Positions 30,449-41,000 of a stretch of 64,000 nt of DNA are shown piece by piece (position 1 is the first letter of the stretch; each line of letters begins with the position of its first letter). The notes below the pieces were generated by a model that saw nothing but the letters and a program-made list of their open reading frames with translations, made no database searches and was not told the DNA's origin. Source of the DNA: Candidatus Altimarinota bacterium (GTDB lineage: Bacteria > Patescibacteriota > Gracilibacteria > BD1-5 > UBA6164); the NCBI GenBank assembly GCA_943356435.1, contig CALREY010000001.1, positions 1-64,000 of the forward strand, read 5' to 3'. The translations under genes were made by a program, and so were the position numbers.

Positions 30449-31255
30449 TTATTTGATTTTTTTGAAGATGAAAAGATGTTCGTGCATAATAAGTAAGAAG
30501 TTTGCTTCTTTAGATTTTTTTACCCAAAATCATGTAGCTTTACAATTATGTTGTACTTTTATAATGTCTTCTTTTAGTGCAAATCATACATTTAAAAATC
30601 TCTCCATTACTTTGAATGCTAATGGTTGATACATCTTCTCTCTTCTAGTATCTCACATCAACACAGCACAGTATTTTCATGGTTTTAATACTCTATAACT
30701 CTCTTTTGCTATCTTTTCTATCTCATCGCAAAATTTATCTATATTATGTATATTTGATAAGTCTTCTTTTATTTTTCAATCACTATATTTAATAATATCT
30801 ACATAAGGTGGATGCATTAAAACAAAATCTATACTTTCTTTTTTTAATTCTTTATTTTTCTCAGTTGCATCTCTATGAATTATTTTCACTTTTCACCATT
30901 TATTTTTTTTCAATTCGTGTTTTTCTAGACAATCATTTATCTCTTCCATTTCAATATTTGAAAAATCAAGCAAACTTTCTGTCAAAGCTATTGCTTCAGG
31001 ATTTATATCATAACAAAGTAAATTCCTATTTAATAACTTAGCTTCTATTGCCGTAGTACCTCAACCAATCATAGGATCTAATAGATAATCTCACTCTTTA
31101 GAATATCTAAGAATCAGATTTCTAACTACTTCTGGTGACCAATTTCATCTATATTTACTATTATGAGTAATCCAATTCCCTCTTCTAGGAAATGACCATA
31201 CAGTAGAACATTCTTGTTCGAAATCTAGTGGTGGTAGTTTTAATTTTTTAGCCAT
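30449..31255 (-). CDS. DNA methyltransferase, orphan
   Basis: 268 residues. YLLDPMIGCGTTAIEAKLL carries the SAM-binding DPxxGxGT motif, and VLMHPPYVDIIKYSD has a catalytic (D/N/H)PPY-type motif. It is an amino-methylating (N4-C or N6-A) enzyme of the N4/N6 MTase superfamily; the target sequence is unknown. No endonuclease sits next to it, so it is either an orphan regulatory methylase or the trace of a lost system. The first residue of the motif IV (H rather than D or N) is unusual. Confidence 0.85.
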
Positions 31256-31347
31256 AAAAAAATACTTAATAGTTATATACTTTATATATACTTATTAAAT
31301 ATTAATTTGCAAGTTTATTTTGAAAAAATCATTTAGACTATGGTTTT

Positions 31348-31392
31348 AATCCCTCCCCCTGCGGGGACTCCCTTTGGAAAAGGGAGAAATTT
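31348..31392. repeat. dispersed palindromic element
   Basis: AATCCCTCCCCCTGCGGGG then ACTCCCTTTGGAAAAGGGAG with tail AAATTTA, between the methylase and the HTH pair. Confidence 0.8.
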
Positions 31393-31402
31393 ATATAGAC
31401 AA

Positions 31403-31783
31403 TTAAATATAAGTAGGTTCTAAATATTGTTTGAAGTATTGTTTTGGATTTTTTAAATATCAGTTTATTTCTCAGATTTTTACATACATGTATAAATCTA
31501 CATCTGGTAGAAAATCTATATATTCATATAATAAATTTTCAAGTGGCTCTTTTGAAAAATAAACATTTTTTAATTCATATCACCTCTTGTCACTTATTTT
31601 TTCAGAAAAATACCAGTCCCAATTTCTTTTTCAAGGAAAAACAAAATATGTCATATCCAGTTTATCTATCTCTTCCTCTGTAAGTCATTCTTGAAAAACT
31701 AATAAACAAAATAAGTATTTAACTTTTATGATTTCAGTGTAATTTTCTAAATCATTATAAGATACTCTTTTTAGGATTTTCAT
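31403..31783 (-). CDS. unknown protein paired with an HTH protein
   Basis: 126 residues, no recognised family. Aromatic and acidic (KRNWDWYFSEKISDKRGYEL, LLYEYIDFLPDVDLYMYVK). It overlaps the upstream HTH gene by 29 nt in another frame. Overlapping HTH plus small partner is the layout of type II toxin-antitoxin or control modules, but nothing in the sequence shows toxicity. Confidence 0.65.
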
Positions 31784-31973
31784 CTTTTTCTTGTAATAAA
31801 ATAATAATTTCAAGTCAAAGAAAATCAAGAATTTTTTGTAATGTTGGATTATCAAAATTTTTAGTTCTTATGGCTTTATAAAAATTTTGTCTAGAAATAT
31901 CCAATTCATTATAAACATAACTTTGTTTTAAGTTTTGCTTAATCAAAAACTCTTTTATTTGTTTCTCTAACAT
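31755..31973 (-). CDS. small HTH (XRE-like) DNA-binding protein
   Basis: 72 residues. QNLKQSYVYNELDISRQNFY, then KAIRTKNFDNPTLQKILDFLGL, is a helix-turn-helix of the phage Cro/XRE kind. It is followed by the overlapping 126-residue gene and may control this pair. Confidence 0.75.
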
Positions 31974-32028
31974 AGTTATTTTATTTACTTTTTAAAATAT
32001 ATCAACTAATTTAGTTTACATTTTATTA

Positions 32029-32634
32029 TTACAGATACCATAATTCTTCCCTATTTGAATTATAATTCTTATGATTTCTATTATCTTCTTTTGTATATGA
32101 TACTTTAGGTGGTTGTCATCTACAAACACTCATAACTAAATTGTCTATTTCTTTTCAATCACATAAAAATTGTCTAATCCATCAGTGTAAAAATAATGTT
32201 TTAGGATTAAATTTACTTTTATTATCTGGATAATTAAAATCTTGTTCTATTAAAAACAATAAATATAAAGTAGTTATAACATCTAAATCATACAAAAAAT
32301 GTGTAAATTCAATATGACTTAATTTATTTATTTCTAAACTAAAATCTTTCTTATAAAAAATATTATCAAATAATAATAATAAATATTCTTTATATTCACT
32401 ATTTGATCTTACTCTTAAATTTAAATCAATCATAACAATTAAATGATTTGGTCTAAATTCTCTACCATTTTCTAATTTTAGATAAATTTGGAAATTTTTT
32501 TCTACTTCATAATCTTTAAATTGTATTTCTGGTCTATATATATAAATTTCTAAATCATTTCTTTTAAATATAGTTTCTCTTTCTCAAATTCCTAAATTTT
32601 TAACTTGTTCTAATATACAATTATAATCTATCAT
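32029..32634 (-). CDS. unknown protein in restriction cassette
   Basis: 201 residues, no recognised family. Soluble, basic in the C-terminus (WIRQFLCDGKEIDNLVMSV, CRGQPPKVSYTKEDNRNHKN). It starts 1 nt after the DpnII-family gene, so it is part of that operon and is probably an accessory of the restriction-modification cassette, though the sequence does not show how. Confidence 0.65.
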
Positions 32635-32635
32635 T

Positions 32636-33505
32636 TTACTTTATTAATTCATCTAAAATACCACTTCTTAACATCTCTAAATTATATATATTTCAATCAG
32701 TAGAATTATATGTTTCTTCTAATGGTTTCATAGCAGTTTTCCACCCTAATCAATCAGTAACCCAAAACATTTGTATTCATTGATTTTGTAAAAATTTATA
32801 CAAGTAATTGAATTCTCATGCAACTGATTTAAGTTTACTTCCACCTCATCCATAAAAATTTGTTTCAAAAATATATACTTTTTCTCAAGTAAATATTGCG
32901 AAATCAAATCTCCTACTTGATTTATCACTCTCTACATTTACTCACCAATTTTCACTCATCCATTTTGCTGTTGCTTGGTCTTTGTAAGCAAATCATTTAT
33001 TATTACAAAAGTCTATAATAAAATCCAAAACTAGATTTTCCATCAAAGTACCACTTCTATTTTTACGAGCATTTGAATCAAGTCATGTTTCTATTCAAAA
33101 AACATAATCATTCAGATTAGAAATATGTTTGTTTTCAAATACATTTTTCAATCAACTTTCATTAAAAAAAGTAATTAATTTTTCTTCTATTTCTTTTGTT
33201 AGTTCAATTTTTTTATCAAACAAAAAATATACATTTTCAATAACTTTAGTATTTTTGTTCAAACAAATACTAAATTTTTCTCTTACAGCTAAAAGTATAG
33301 GTAATACTCACCTAGTTTCTGGATAAGTTTTCACTAATTCTAAAAATTTAGCTTCAATGTCTTTTTCTCAAAGCAAAGAATTAAGTATGTTCAAAGATAC
33401 TTTTATATTAAAAGTATTGTTTTTGATTTTTGGAAAATCACAGTAAAAATCCCATGTGAAGATTGTGGGAGTGAATGTGGATGTTAGGATTTGGAATGTG
33501 TGCAT
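32636..33505 (-). CDS. DpnII-family type II restriction endonuclease
   Basis: 289 residues, the usual size. The pattern ARKNRSGTLMENLVLDFI, then RRFDFAIFTGEKVYIFETNF and YGGGGSKLKSVAGEFNYLY, is that of the DpnII family (PF04556); D, E and N of RFDF...IFETN form the nuclease core. DpnII enzymes cut unmethylated GATC; the Dam-like methylase in the same cassette would protect the host. Several of the glycines of the YGGGGSK segment are TGA. Confidence 0.9.
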
Positions 33506-33508
33506 TAT

Positions 33509-34178
33509 TTAAAGTTTTATATATAATTTATTTTTCTCATTTTTAGTAATTGATTCATCGAATAATAATGTATCTAAAAATAACGAATCAACTTTATATT
33601 CAATATATTTTTCATAGTAAAAGGATTTTATAATAAATAATATAAATTGAAATGGAGTTAAAGGTGATGAAACAGTAATTCTACAATTTTTATATCATCA
33701 AAATGTTAAATGTGAATAAGAATGGTCATATTCTTTAAAACTTGGATCATTTAAATTGAAATCAAATCTAATAGGTGTAGAAACATTATCCTTATAAATT
33801 AAATCTCAAAACATTCTCATTCAATAAATTCTTTCTTCATATTCTTCAGGATCTTCTCATAATTGAATAGTATTTATGTTAGGATAATAGGTTAATCTAT
33901 GAGATTCAATATTTTTTCAATTTCATGAGAATTTATACATCATTTGTATTATTCATCCATCAAGTAAAATGAAATTATAATTTTCATTTTCAATAATTAA
34001 ATCATAAATATATTTGTAATCCTCCTTTTTTAATTCGTAGCTAATTCATTTATAATTTCTCCAAATTAGTAGATTGCCATTTATAATTGGAAAATTATTA
34101 ACTTTAAGTAAAGATAGTTCTGATAATTTTTGTGTAATTAAATATATATCCTTATAAATTTTATTAATTCTCGCCATC
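33509..34178 (-). pseudogene. DUF2290 protein with a one-base frameshift
   Basis: The long frame reads ...LITQKLSELSLLKVNNFPII... to HSYSHLTFGGYKNCRI then TVSSPLTPFQFILFII, which is the DUF2290 family, about 220 residues. It has no start codon in frame. The ATG at 34178, which follows AAAGG and reads MARINKIYKDIY, is in another frame; deletion of one T from the TTTT at about 34139-34142 (minus strand) joins the two into a normal DUF2290 start. Either a frameshift inactivates the gene, or this is an assembly error in a homopolymer. DUF2290 lies between the helicase and the DpnII-like gene. Confidence 0.7.
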
Positions 34179-34196
34179 CTTTAAAAATTGTTTAAT

Positions 34197-36386
34197 TAAA
34201 AGTTTTATTTCTTCTGGATAATCTTCTATATTAGACTTTCCATTTTTGATTTTTGCTAATATATTTATAAAATCATATGCTGACTTTATTTCTCATTTAA
34301 AATTTTTATTATCTTTTAAATCAATACTTCTATAAATTGTGTTCATTTTATTAATGTCTTCTAGTGATGGATATACAAAAACCAATTTATAATCATTTTG
34401 TATTAACTTTTCATGTTCATCTTTTAAAAATTTAAAATTTTCTCAAATACCACAGATTTCTACAACTCACTTACTTCTCGTAATTGCAGTAAATAAAGCA
34501 TTTCTTTTCTTTTTTAATTCAAATGCATCGTTAATTTCTCATTTATAAGAATTCTCTGCTCATATTATATAAACTTTTCATACCTCATTTCATTTAGCCC
34601 TATATATTCATGCAATAGTTATACAATCATCTTTATAAAAGATATCAGGGTTATCCTCTCATGCATAATAAGTTTTTATTCATTTTTCAAAAAGTTTTCA
34701 TGAAATTAATCAATTTAATTTTTTAGTATCTTTCCAATTTGATAAATATATAACTAATATATCATTTGGCAATAAATCCTCATTTTTTATATCATTTTCT
34801 ATACTATTTGAAACATATTTTCATTCATCTTCTAATGTGGAAAAATGATTAAATTTTACAAAATCATTTTTTCAATAATATTCATTAAAATATTCTGGAC
34901 TTGAATCATTATCTCTATAAAGTGATACAGAGTTTCAAGATATTAATTCAGATTTTGATTTATATCAAATATTTCACCATAAACTTTTATCATCAAAAAA
35001 TTGAACTAATCACTCATTCCTATATATTCAAAATCAAAGTCAATGAGCAGATGTAATAAGTTCTTTGGAATTTCTATAACATTTATATAAAATTAAGTCT
35101 TGTTTATCAACATTTTCAATTTTTTCTCAAAAAATACCTTCCGGATCTGAGAGAAATGAACCTTCATCTAATTTCTGTAATTCATCATAAGCATATATTA
35201 ATCTTCTTTTATTTGTGTCTGAAGTAGGTATTAAAATTTTATAACATAATTTTAAAAATGATTCTGATAAATCTTGAGCTTCATCTACAAAGATAATATC
35301 ATATTCTCAATAAATAATATTTCCATTTTTTTCAATACTTAAAAGTTCATTATATAATTTGTTACATATTGCATCTAATTCAGTTGTATTATTATTATAA
35401 GCTAATATTTTAGCTTGGTTAAAATTAGAATAATTTAACCCATATTTTTTTGTCAAATTAAAATATATTCATGCTCATTCTTTTTCACTTCACCATGCAT
35501 GTATAATTTTTATTTTACCCCAATCAGGTTTTTTACTAGCTTTTGAATAACAAAAGTTTTCTATTAAATCTTTAAACTGTTGTTTTAGTGAACGAGAATG
35601 GAATGTTACAGCTATCTTAGCTTCTGGTCTCATTATATGATACAATGCAACTTTTAATGCGATTATTATAGTCTTTCCAGATCAAGCTAATCATCTAATT
35701 CTTTGTATTCATTCAAAAAAACTAATAACTGCATTTTCTTGTCTAGAATCTAAATTAGCTATCTGTTCTTCTATTTTATTCAACTTATCTCACAAGCTTC
35801 ATGTTTTAGTTATATTTCTTTTCCTAGAAGGCTTTAAATTAATAATATCTTGTATCAATGAAAGTGCAATTTCAAACTTCTTATCCTGTATTATTTCAAT
35901 ATTTTCATTAATTCTAACTGATAAACTTTCTTTATCTAGTGCAAAAGGAAAATTTTGTATTATATCTTTTTTAAAAATTCACTTTTCAGATTGGAATTCA
36001 GAAAAAATATTTTTATACTCCATTAATGAATATGTAATAACGCTTATTTTAATATTTAGTCAACCTGTATTTTCATCATAAAATAAATCACTACTCAATA
36101 ATTTCTGAGTTAAAATTCTTTTTAACTCTTTTTGCCTATTTTCTTCATAATCTAAAATTTCTTTACTTGGTTTTTCCAATAAACTAAAAACAAAAACTCA
36201 ATAACTTTTACTTATTAATAAAGCATCTATTTTTTCTAAACCATTTCTTAAATTTACTAAAGGATATCATAAATATAATATTCAATTTTTATCAGAGCTA
36301 GAAAAAAATTCAAACAAGTCAATTTTTAATTTATCACTTACTATTTTCTTATCATCACAAATAATAGATTCCCTAATATCTAACAT
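34197..36386 (-). CDS. SF1 (UvrD-like) helicase of the restriction cassette
   Basis: 729 residues. An N-terminal region has IDALLISKSYGVFVFSLLE, which resembles the NERD nuclease-related fold but without a complete acidic site. The P-loop is IRGLAGSGKTIIIALK (about 230), Walker B FVDEAQDLSES and, in the second half, IAGIYRAKGNEVGKVYIIGAE (motif V region) and RNALFTAITRSKGVVEICG (motif VI). It is a DNA-unwinding or translocating ATPase. It ends 18 nt before the DUF2290 start and begins 18 nt after the Dam-like gene. One P-loop Gly is TGA. Confidence 0.9.
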
Positions 36387-36403
36387 ATTAATAATATTAA
36401 AAA

Positions 36404-37366
36404 CTAATAATTCATCACCACAATTTCATCAACTTCACCTCTACCACTTCCCTTACTATTCACATTCCTCCTTGCCTTCACTATTTCAAACCTATATCAC
36501 TCAAATAATTCTCTAATAAATGGAGTATTATGATTTGATAACATTACTTTGCATCATCTGTTGTCTAACTCTACAAATACATCTCTAAGTTTTGATTGCA
36601 TATCACGACCAAATCAGTTTTCGTTGTAGCTTGTGAAGTTTGCACTTTCTGTAAGTACATCGTATGGTGGGTCAAAGTAGACAAAATCTCATGTTTGTGC
36701 TTTGTCTAATACTTTTTCAAAACTTTGAAGTTTGATTTCTGCTTTTGTTTCTTTTAATAATCTAGAAGCATTTAGTATGTTTTCTTTTTGGACTATATCA
36801 GGATTTGAATATTTTCAAAATGGTACATTAAATTGTCACTTACTATTTACTCTGTATAAACCATTGAAACAAGTTCTATTCATATAAATAAATCTCCCTG
36901 CTCTTTCAATTTTTGTAAAATTATTTAGTCATCATTCTAGCCTATCCCATGCTCTTATTTCTTCAAATCTCTCTTTTGATATTTCTTGATTTTCTAAAAA
37001 TTTTATCAAATCCTTTGGCTTTGATTTAATTACTTGATACAAGTTTATTAATTCTGCATTTACATCTGATAAGAAACTCTTTTCTTTCTGTAAATTAAAA
37101 AACACTGCTCCTCATCATAAAAATGGTTCGAAATAATTATTATAATCACTTGGAAAAAGTCTTTTGAATTGTTCTATTAATTGTCTTTTTCATCATACCC
37201 ATTTCACAAATGGTTTAGCATTTATTATATCTTTATTCTCTATAAAAAAGGCTTTAGCATCAAATTCATTTATAAATTTCATATGCTCCAACCATGATTT
37301 AACTTTCTGAAAATCAATTCATAATTCAATAGAAAATTTCAAACTTTGCAAAGCTATTGTAGTCAT
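36404..37366 (-). CDS. dam: Dam-type adenine DNA methyltransferase (D12 class)
   Basis: 320 residues with an N-terminal extension of about 50 residues not seen in Dam. PFVKWVGGKRQLIEQF, FEPFLGGGAVFFNLQ and FVYFDPPYDVL (motif IV DPPY) are the signature of the D12/Dam N6-adenine class. Dam enzymes methylate GATC, the site cut by DpnII-type enzymes, so with 32636-33505 it forms a coherent restriction-modification pair. The link to GATC is inferred from the families. Confidence 0.92.
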
Positions 37367-37441
37367 AAAAATTCAGATTAATTTTAATTAAACACACTAT
37401 ACAATTTTATCCCAAAAAATCAAAATTGTTTGAAACAAAAT

Positions 37442-37470
37442 TTGACTTTTACCATCATTACAAATATAAT
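37442..37470 (+). promoter_or_regulatory. strong promoter of a small RNA
   Basis: TTGACT (37442) and TATAAT (37465) with the ideal 17-nt spacer on the plus strand, opposite to the genes around it. No gene follows. Confidence 0.65.
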
Positions 37471-37476
37471 AGATTT

Positions 37477-37560
37477 ACATTTTGGGGATTTCCCATCGAT
37501 TGGAGTAGAAATACTCCATGATAATTATTAAAGATTTAAGAGTTTCTTAAGTCTTTTTTT
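37477..37560 (+). ncRNA. candidate small RNA antisense to the mazF 3' end
   Basis: From the predicted start after the promoter at 37442-37470, about 80 nt run to a 10-bp intrinsic terminator (AAGATTTAAG-AGTTT-CTTAAGTCTT plus seven T, 37531-37560). On the way are GGGGATTTCCC and GGAGTAGAAATACTCC stem-loops. No reading frame longer than 10 codons lies here. The last part is complementary to the last codons of mazF. The RNA may be a regulator of the toxin or an unrelated sRNA; only sequence signals support it. Confidence 0.5.
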
Positions 37561-37917
37561 AATTTTATTGAAATCTGTTTCATCTATTTCTCACATCTTT
37601 CTTTGAAATCTTGCATTATCAAACATTCTAATTTGATATAATAATGCAGTAAAATCTTCTCAACTTTGCTTATAGTTAGCATACCATGTTCAATATTTTA
37701 TTTTAGAACTGAGTGGAATTCAAATAAAAGTTTTAGAAGATAATTTTTTTAAAATTAATACTGGTCTTCTAAAATTATCTCATTTTCAACAAGATTCTTG
37801 TTTTATATTTAATCACAATGAAACCCACCATATTTGTCATTCATTAAAATAAATATCACTATTAATTGTTTCAATTTCTTTTTTATATTCATTCCACTTA
37901 TCAAAATCTTTCTCCAT
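37528..37917 (-). CDS. MazF/PemK-family toxin, no antitoxin beside it
   Basis: 129 residues. GQIWWVSLGLNIKQESCGKG, then FRRPVLILKKLSSKTFIGIP and LYQIRMFDNARFQRKMGEID match the PemK/MazF fold, an endoribonuclease that cuts mRNA. Neither neighbour encodes an obvious MazE-like antitoxin: upstream is an intergenic repeat, downstream is the Dam gene 160 nt away. A candidate antisense RNA overlaps its 3' end. Confidence 0.88.
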
Positions 37918-38005
37918 ATTCACATTTTAAATTCTAAATATTTTTATATATACTCAATATATACATAAAATCAAATTTAAATAAATATTTTAAAATATAT
38001 TATAT

Positions 38006-38045
38006 TTCTCCCTTTTAAAAGGGAGTACCCCGCAAGAGTGAGTTA
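38006..38045. repeat. dispersed palindromic element
   Basis: TTTCTCCCTTTTAAAAGGGAG then TACCCCGC; inverse orientation relative to 31348. Lies between mazF and the giant surface protein gene. Confidence 0.75.
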
Positions 38046-38090
38046 TGAAACAAAAAAAGACACTTAAGCTTTCACTTAAATGTCTAAAAA

Positions 38091-41000
38091 TTATTTCAAT
38101 TTCGAAATCTCTTTTGATAATCATAGTTTCAAATAACCAAATATTCTAGTTATTTTTTTATTATTTTTATGAGATTCTATTATTTTTTCATTTTTTAAAT
38201 ATAGATTGTATAGTGCTTGAGATTTGTTTTCTGGGTCTTTTATAGATGCTACTCTTTTAACTACTTTGTTTATCATAGTTTTATAATTACTAGAAACATC
38301 TGTATAATTTACTTCCCTTTGCAAATCTGAAATCATTTCTTCTATATATTTTGCTTTTATTATCCATCTACCAGCAGTTCCTCAGATAGGTGTACAAGTA
38401 AATAGTGTCAGATTTTTACCAAATCATGGTTTCAAAACTGAAGTATCATTATTAGGAGTATTGTATGATTCTGTTACTATATATCTATATCTCATATACT
38501 CACCATTTGAGTTTTTTTCATATATCCATACTTCCTCATTTTTATCTAGTTCTATTATTTTTTGAAAATGTGTTTTGTATCTACCATCATCATCATTCCA
38601 ATAAGAACTATGTCAAAATACTACTTTGTTTCACAATTCACCATATCATTTATCACTTGTACCTGGGTATTCTACTACTCAAGTTTTTAGATAATTATTT
38701 ACATTTATTTCCCTACCATTTATCATACTTTCGAAATCCTTACTATTCTCAGTAACAGTATTTATAGGAACTACCAATCAATTACTTGGTACTACTATAT
38801 ATTTAGAAGCATTTTTATCAGCATCTATTAATACTTGTTTCCAATAGTCTAGCTCAGTATTAGTACTTCATGCTAATCTGAAACTTGATTCATCAGGTAG
38901 TGATGTATTTACTTTGCTATTTGATTTTGTAGTTACTCTTGAAGCTATTGGTGTACCAGTTTTTGGTAGTACACTAGGTAAAGCTTTCAATAATGAATTA
39001 CCTACCAAATCATCACTTTTTAATAACTCATTTAATAATTTTTGTTTCTCTTCATATTGAGTCATGAACTCTTTTACTGGAGATTTATCGAAATTTGTTA
39101 TTTTATTTTGTGGTTTTTCTTCTTCAGGAATATTTTGTTTTTCCTTTGTTTCTTTTACTGGAGTTTCTTTGATGATTTTTTTATTATCTGCTATATCACA
39201 AGATTTTCATAAATCACCTCACTCACAGCTTACATTGTCAGCTCTATACCATATGTAGTTACCTGCTGCATTCTTCTTGCATATTAGATCTGCAGGAGTA
39301 CATTTAGGTATTACTGTTGTACTAGAACCTCACATACCTCATTTTACTGGTACACTCACAATTATTAATTCATTACTTACTGTTTGAGAACTTATTCATT
39401 CTTCTATAGTTCATGTAATAGTTGTTTTTACTTTACTTCAAACTACTCATACTGCTTTAGATTTAAATGAGAAATGTTCAGTCACATCTGGTCATATAGT
39501 TATGATTGTAAATGTGATTTTTCAAATAGTATCATCTATTACTATAGACCCTGTATCTACCAAACTACCAGTATCGAAATCTAGACTTCCAGATTCATAA
39601 GTCACTGTTCAAGTATTGTATAATAATTCTACTTGCAAGTTTGTACCTGTAGATGTTCCAGTATTTTTAATACTTGAAGTATGAGTGATATATTCATTTA
39701 CATATAGACTTCATCCATTGTCATCAGTTTCGAGAGATGTAGTAGATAGATTTGGTGCTACTACTGTGAAGCTCACATTTGGGCTTCCTCATATAGCTCA
39801 TTCTACTGTATCTCATACTACTGCTATTGTATTTATATTTGTTCATCCAGGAGTCAATCTGTTTGTCATTATTTTGTATACAATAGTTTTTGATTGTCAT
39901 ATTGCTATATTTACAGCTGTAACTGATAATTGTCAGTTGTTATATGTTCATCCAGTAGAAGTATAATTACTAGATGATCAACCAGGAATAGTTTGTAATA
40001 TAAATGTAGAACCAGATAAATAATTCGGAATATCAATAGTAACAGGAATATTAGTCAATGCTACATTTCAAGTATTAGTTAATGTAACTGTATAAGTATA
40101 ATATTCTTCTGATAAATGGCTTCCAGAATTATCATCTACTACTGATATACTTTCATCCAAAATTGCATCTTGATATGTAAATGATGTATTATCTATTGAT
40201 TTATAATCATTTATTCATCCATTACCATTTCTCTCTGTATTATTAGTATTTCATACTAATACTTGAGAATAAGTACCTGTTTGAGAAGTATAAATCAGAT
40301 CTCATGTCAGAGTTAGTATATCTCCCAAGTTTTGACTACCATTTACTTTTGCAAATATTTCAAATGTAAGTGGATTTCCAGTATTTACTGGTAATCTATC
40401 TACATAAAAAGTGTTTCCAGTTTTTGATAGATTTACTGCTCATCAAGTATTAGTAATATTTAATGCTCAAGTATAACTTACTCCAGAAGGTAAAAATGTA
40501 GCTAAATCTAAATCAAATCAATCAGTTGTTCCAGTATTAGTTAGAGAAAATGTATATTTTACTTGTGATGTTTCATGAGTAAATACATTAGTTATATCTA
40601 GATTTATACTTGGTTCTTTTATAGTGATAGGCAGAGTTTGAGCTGTTTTTTGACTACTGCTATTATAGTTTGCTATTACATTGTGTATTTTTGTTACTCA
40701 GTCATTATTTATAGAAGTATTGAATACAACAGTATCAAAATCTATATATAAATATTCTGTTACATTATTATCTACATCTGAATTTACTAAATCACTTAGA
40801 TTCCATAACATTCATGTAGAAGTGAATGTTGGTTGTTCTGCTCCAGAGAATACTACTCATGTACTTGTAGTAATATTTATAGAACCAGTATCTACACCTA
40901 CTCAAGATGGTAATAAATCTTGTATTTCTAGTGAATTAGTTGTTCATTCTGCTATAGGGATTCTAATAGTATAGCTTGATACATCTCATATTTTTACTTG

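Noticed and set aside
34141-34200. Frameshift in the SF1 helicase 3' end
   Set aside because: Row-by-row reading shows the frame is intact to TAA at 34197; the only shift is in the DUF2290 gene.
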